A DNA stretch of 64,000 nt, taken from positions 16,773,996-16,837,995 of the forward strand of contig OX359278.1 in the NCBI GenBank assembly GCA_947179155.2, in the 5' to 3' direction. This stretch comes from Hedera helix. Lineage: Eukaryota; Streptophyta; Magnoliopsida; Apiales; Araliaceae. The notes beneath the pieces are model-generated. The model was not told the DNA's origin. It was given only the letters and a program-made list of their open reading frames with translations, and made no database searches. Within the stretch, counting starts at the first letter, position 1, and the number at the start of each line of letters is the position of its first letter. Made by a program: the position numbers and the translations under genes. Shown here in pieces: positions 59,138 through 64,000 of the stretch.

Positions 59138-60159
59138 GTGTCTTAAATATGTGTTAAGAAGGACATTTTTGTAATTTGCATAAGGAATCTAGTTGTTGGA
59201 CAACACATCTACTTGCTAAAAGGAGAACAAACTTCACTCTCCGTTAAAATGGATGGAAAAAGTAATTATTGCACTTTTATTCAAATCACAAGTGGTTAAG
59301 TGGTGGTTTTTTTTAACCACAGGTGGTTATTTACAAAAGCGTGTAAATTAACAATGGTAAATTGCATTTTACCATAATTATATTTATGTTTTAGTAGTAG
59401 TAACAAATTTAAGTTATGTAGATGATTTTTATAATAATTTTCTTTTCTACTCAAACTACATGATCTAAGTGGTTATATAATTATGCTTAAACTTTTATTA
59501 TTATATAGATACTTGAATAAAATAAATAAATTAATATTAAGTAAGATGATCTTATTTTATTATTTTCTTATAAAACTATATTAAGAATTTATATTTTCTT
59601 ATAAAACTGCTATATTGATTTTAAATTTTGAATAAAAGTAAAAAATTAATATTACATAAGATGATCTTATTTTGATTATTTTCTTGTAAACCTGTATTAT
59701 TAATTCTTATTTTCTTATAAAACTACGGTACTAATTCTAATTTTTAATTTTAATTGATAAATAATAAAAGTTGATTCTTATGCAAAGCATATGGTCTTAT
59801 CCTTAATTCTTAAATTTTATATTTATTTTTGGTTAATTTTTTATATAATATTTTGAATATAATAAATAATATTATTTTGGACTTAAAATGCTATTTTTAT
59901 TTTTACATGTTAATATTTTGGGATTTTATCAAATTTTAATGATAAATTATTTATTTTTAATGATAAATTCTTAAAATTTTTCCAAATTTATTTTTTGTGA
60001 TTTAGATTTTTTTTTAAATGTTTTTTGAGCTATTTATGTTTAGATTTCTTATTTTGAAAATTAAGAATTTTTTTTATTAATAACTATGCATTAAAAATGA
60101 ACTTTTTTTACCTTTCATTTTAAATATTTTGAGATCCTTTCGTGCAAGTAGCCTATAAG

Positions 60160-60195
60160 CAATGCAATATAATATAATATAATATAATATAATAT
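60160..60195. repeat. (AATAT)n microsatellite
   Basis: About seven pentamer units AATAT inside the first 1.4-kb unit. The second unit has only one or two (about 61680). Confidence 0.9.
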
Positions 60196-61914
60196 TTTAT
60201 CTAAAAATAAAATTCAATTATATGCTATATAAATACCATATTTCTCTTTTAACAATAAATTGAGCAATGTTGGTGACGAACTCATTAAATATTATGATAT
60301 AGCAAGTTATTGTAAGGGTGGTCCAATTAATTAAGGAGTAATGCTAGCAATTTCAAATTTTTGGTATCAAATAGGTCCAACATGATATTGAATGTTTTAA
60401 TAATAATTTATGGCATAGTCATTCATATGGGATCTGCCCAACTAATATTATTGTGATACATCATTTTGAACACATTTTGAGACTAAAAATTTGAGATCTC
60501 TAACATCATCCTTAATTAAGACATATAACATATCAAGTTGACTAGTAGATTGATGATTATTGGAGCGCTTTAATGATGAACAAACTTGATTTCACAATAA
60601 TGTGTGTGCACGCGCCGATTTAATTTTTTACCTAAAGATGGAAAAATAATTTTTGATTTAAAGTAGGTGAAGTAATACTATATGTTATACATGTTGTATA
60701 TGTATAACAATTATAATGATTGAATCATACGACACATTAGTAAAATATGTTTTCATTTTATTAATAATAAATATAATGATTAGATTTTTCTTATACTCGA
60801 AATTATAATTATATTTATATTTTAATATTAATAAATTTAAGTTAGGTAGATGATTTTTGTGATAATTTTCTTTTCTTCTCAAACTATATTATCTAAGTGG
60901 TAATATAATTTTATTTAAAATTGTATTATTGTCTATATATTTGAATAAAAGAAATCAATTAATATTGGATAAAATAATTTTATTTTAATTATTTTCTTAT
61001 TAGACTATATCACGATTCATGTTTCCTTATAAAACTATGAGTCGATGATATTAACACTTATTTTTGAATAAAATAACAAATTAATATTAGATAAGATGAT
61101 TTTATTTTGATTATTTTCTTATAATATTATATTAGTAGTTCATGTTTTCTCATAAAACTACGACACTAATTCCAATTTCTAACTTGAATTGATAAATAAT
61201 AAAAATTGACTTTATACAGAAAAGGTAAAAGGTCGAACCAAATTGTTTATTTTATTATAGTACTATTAGTCTACCTGTGCAAAACAAGGAGGTTATTCTT
61301 GATTCTTAAATTTTATATTTATTTTTAGTTTTTTTTTTTTACATAATATTTTGAATAGAATAAATAATATTACTTTTAACTTAAAAGGCTATTTTATTTT
61401 TTAAAAGTTAATATTTTTTGACTTTTTTCAAAATTTATTTATTAATTATTTAAGTTTAATGATAAAATTTTCATTTTTAAAAAAAAATATTCTTTAAGCT
61501 AAATACTTTTTGTGATTAGATTTTTTTTAATGTTTTTGAGTTATCTATATTATGATTTCTTACATTGAAATAAAAAAAAATGTACTATTAATTTTGCATT
61601 AAACATTGAACATTTTTATTACCTTCAATTCAAAATATTTTGAGATCTCTTTCATGCGAGTAGCCTGCGAGCAATGCAATATTGTATAATAAAATATTTT
61701 ATTTAATAATAAAATTCAATTATATACTATATAAATACCATATTTTATTTTTAATAATAAATTGAGTAACGGTGGTGATGAACTCATTAAATACTACGGC
61801 ATACCAAGTTATTGTAAATGTGGTACAATAGATTAAGACATATAATATACCAAGATGATTGAGAGACTAATGATTATCGGTATATTTTTATCACCAATAA
61901 ACTTCATTTCACGA

Positions 61915-61953
61915 ATATATATATATATATTAGAGAGAGAGAGAGAGAGAGAA
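61915..61953. repeat. (TA)n(GA)n compound microsatellite
   Basis: About eight TA units followed by about eleven GA units. Confidence 0.92.
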
Positions 61954-62270
61954 AGATGGGTTACTATTTGGCTAATGTAGGAAAAAAAAATAATTTTTGA
62001 GTTAAAGTAGCAGAAGTAATACTATATGTTGTACATATAGTATATGTATAACGGTTATAATAATTAAATCATATGGTCAATTAGAACGTTATATTTTTAT
62101 TTTAATAATAATATAAATAATGATTAAATATTTCTTATACTCGAAACTATAATTATATTTATATTTTAATTATAATAACAAATTTAAATCAACTAGATAA
62201 TTTTTATAATAATTTTTTCTTTTTCTCAAATTATATTATCTAAGTGGTAATATAATTTTACTTAAACTTG

Positions 62271-62272
<2 letters not shown>

Positions 62273-62311
<39 letters not shown>
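62273..62311. repeat. (TA)n microsatellite
   Basis: About 19 TA units marking the junction between the 1.4-kb units and the hairpin minisatellite region. Confidence 0.95.
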
Positions 62312-62313
<2 letters not shown>

Positions 62314-62404
62314 AGAATGATCCATAGTAAGCGCTTGCTATATCCACTATTTTAGCAAACGCATCTGGTACCGTTTAAATAATGATCTGAGAGAGGAGAT
62401 ATAT

Positions 62405-63360
62405 CTTCAACCGCTAATAAAGTTAGCGGGCATGAGAAAAAATAAAATAAAATAAATACAAGCTGCTAACTAAGTTAACGGGTGGAAGAAATTTTATTTT
62501 TTTTTCTACAAGCCGTTAACATAGTTAACGGGTGGGATTTGAAAAAAAAAATTACACTACCCGCTAACATAGTTAATAGGTGGAGAGAATTTTTTTTGTT
62601 TTTTTTTGTTTTTAAAGTAGCAACTTGCATAAAAAAAATAAAAAAAAAATAAATAAATAAATAAAAAACCCAACCCGTTAACTATATGTTAACGGGTGAA
62701 GAGTGAATTAATTATTTTTTTTTTAAATTATCAACTTCCATAAATAAATAATTGTTATTCCAACCTGTTAACTATGTTAGCGGGTGGAAAGATTGAATAT
62801 TTTTTTTAAAGTACCAAATTGAACTTGCATAAAATAAAAAATAAAAAATTGCTATTCTAACTCATTAACTATGTTAACGGATGGAGAGAATAAATTATTA
62901 TTATTATTATTATTTAAAGTACCAACTTGAATTTGCATAAAAAAAATTAAAAAAAAAAATTGTTATTCTAACCCGTTAACTATGTTAGCGGGTGGAGAGA
63001 ATGAATTAAAATTTTTTTAAAATACCAACTTGAACCTGCATAAAAAAAATAAAAATAAAAATAAAAAATTGATATTCCAACCCATTAACTATGTTAGCGG
63101 GTGGAGAGAATGAATTTTTTTTTTTAAAGTACCAACTTGAACTTGCATAAAAAAAATAAAAATTTGCTATTCCATCTCGTTAACTATGTTAGCGGGTGGA
63201 GAGAATGAATTATTATTATTTTTTTAAAAGTACCAACTTGAACTTGCTTAAAAAAAATAATAATAAATAAATTCTATTCCAACCCGTTAACTATGTTAAC
63301 GGGTGGAGAGAATGAATTTTTTATCTTTATTTTTTTTTAAAGTACAAACTTGAACTTGCA
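62405..63360. repeat. Hairpin minisatellite, first block
   Basis: About eleven repeats. From 62675 the palindromes lie 91, 97, 110, 108, 96 and 106 bp apart (62675, 62766, 62863, 62973, 63081, 63177, 63283). Each unit has arms CCCGTTAAC and GTTAACGGG (or GTTAGCGGG) around TAT, then GTGGAGAGAATGAATT, a T-rich run, AAAGTACCAACTTGAACTTG and CATAAAAAAAATAAAA. The first copies (62411, 62463, 62513, 62560) are closer together and use CCGCTAA or CATAG spacers. Confidence 0.9.
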
Positions 63361-63369
63361 TTAAAAAAA

Positions 63370-63720
63370 ATCACAAAATGTCAAATATTAGCACAACTTT
63401 ATAATGCCATCTCGTGACTACTACTCCTAAGTATTAGGAGCTGCTCCCATCTCCTGAATTATACTGAGTGTTGGACAAAAGAGCCGCTTGTGACTACACA
63501 GTGTTGGTCAAAAGGGTGTGGAGAGCCATTTCCTTCCTTCTACATTACCATTTATTTGCTCTTATCATATATTCATCCGTTGTCATTTTCTCAAAGAAAG
63601 TCGATGCTTAGAGTGAAGGAAGAGGGAGAACTCAACATACTCTTTCACAACAACTAAATTTTGTAAGTAAGATTTATTTTAACTGAATGTTTTATTATAA
63701 AATGTTTGACATACTAAAAT
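63370..63720 (+). promoter_or_regulatory. Unique segment in hairpin array, possible promoter and 5' leader
   Basis: This stretch lacks the repeat. It has a higher GC content, CATATATTCATCC (about 63566-63578) as a possible TATA region, a purine-rich leader (TCTCAAAGAAAGTCG...GGAAGAGGGAGAAC) and GTAAGT (63663-63668), a consensus splice donor, with a TTTTTTTTAACAG acceptor-like string at 63721-63733. No ATG-led long frame is visible before the window end. This is supported only by motifs. Confidence 0.3.
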
Positions 63721-63789
63721 TTTTTTTAACAGGTGGAAAGATAATTTTTTTGTTTTGTTTTGATTTTTTTTTAAAGTACCAACTTACAT

Positions 63790-63948
63790 AAATAAAATAA
63801 AAAAAAATAAACAACATTATTCTTCCAACTCGTTAACTATGTTTGCGAGTGGAGAGTGAATTAATAATTTTTTTTAAAGTAATAACTTGCATAAAAAAAT
63901 ATATTATTCTTCCAACCCGTTAACTACGTTAGCGGAGGTGGAGAGTGA

Positions 63949-63987
<39 letters not shown>

Positions 63988-64000
63988 AAATTACCAACTT
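63790..64000. repeat. Hairpin minisatellite, second block
   Basis: Two more units with palindromes at about 63829-63852 and 63916-63937 and the same GTGGAGAGTGAATT and CCAACTT phrases. A TA run at 63952-63984 ends the window. Confidence 0.85.

Larger units (their letters stand above)
59300..62272. repeat. Tandem copies of a 1.35-1.43-kb unit
   Basis: Marker CTAAGTGGTWATATAATT occurs at about 59465, 60893 and 62238. Around it the order of phrases repeats: TTATACTCGAAA, AATTATATTTATATTTTA, TAAGATGAT, TAATTCCAATTT, AGGCTATTTTA, TTTTGAGATC and ACTCATTAAATA. The third copy is cut by the TA run at 62273. No coding capacity is seen, and the small ORFs are chance. Confidence 0.75.

Noticed and set aside
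62405..63950. CRISPR-like array
   Set aside because: Units are about 100 bp with AT-run spacers that are similar to each other, not unique spacers. The genome is a plant's, so it is a minisatellite.

Overview
This window looks like intergenic DNA from a flowering plant, probably a eudicot. It is very AT-rich. Almost everything recognisable is LTR retrotransposon sequence: Ty3/gypsy and Ty1/copia polyprotein fragments, long LTRs with TATAAATA boxes, tRNA-iMet-type primer-binding sites, polypurine tracts and 5-bp target-site duplications (TSDs). I found no intact host gene, tRNA, rRNA or CRISPR array. All retroelement reading frames are broken, mostly by changes that look like C-to-T or G-to-A. 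All boundaries and similarities were worked out by eye.

Layout. 1-2006: flank with a fold-back hairpin and a TATA-like leader. 2007-32118: one old minus-strand Ty3/gypsy element with a chromodomain-type pol (element A, TSD GTTAT/GTTGT). Four insertions stretch it: D1 (4334-5608) in its 3' LTR; C (5925-11419), which carries solo copia LTR S1 (8801-10339); B (13585-25804), a plus-strand Ty3/gypsy element which itself carries solo LTRs E (18804-22491) and S2 (22628-24163); and solo LTR D3 (28434-30285) in its 5' LTR. Removing C and B with one TSD copy each rejoins A's pol in frame, and removing S2 does the same for B's integrase.

32124-32643: an orphan piece of a roughly 1.4-kb repeat that is also present in tandem at 59.3-62.3 kb. 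About 32648-57160: a minus-strand Ty1/copia element of Sirevirus type (H). It has gag, PR, IN, RT and RNase H, plus a long extra frame (ORF3) between pol and the polypurine tract. H is interrupted by F (50452-53185) in integrase and by J (35056-45966) in ORF3. J carries K, a sister LTR of its own family (36300-42855), and K carries D2 (40474-42043), so nesting is four deep. Both outer LTRs of H are truncated.

57882-59137: LTR L, related to the LTR of H. 59.3-62.3 kb: tandem copies of the 1.4-kb unit. 62.4-63.95 kb: a minisatellite of about 90-110 bp whose every unit carries a palindrome with arms CCCGTTAAC and GTTAACGGG. It is interrupted at about 63.37-63.72 kb by unique sequence resembling a promoter and leader. 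This array is the least explained structure in the window.

The window is best read as a record of successive retrotransposition. A and H are the old hosts, B, C, J and F are younger, and the two near-identical S1/S2 LTRs are among the youngest. Nothing here forms an operon or a working pathway.
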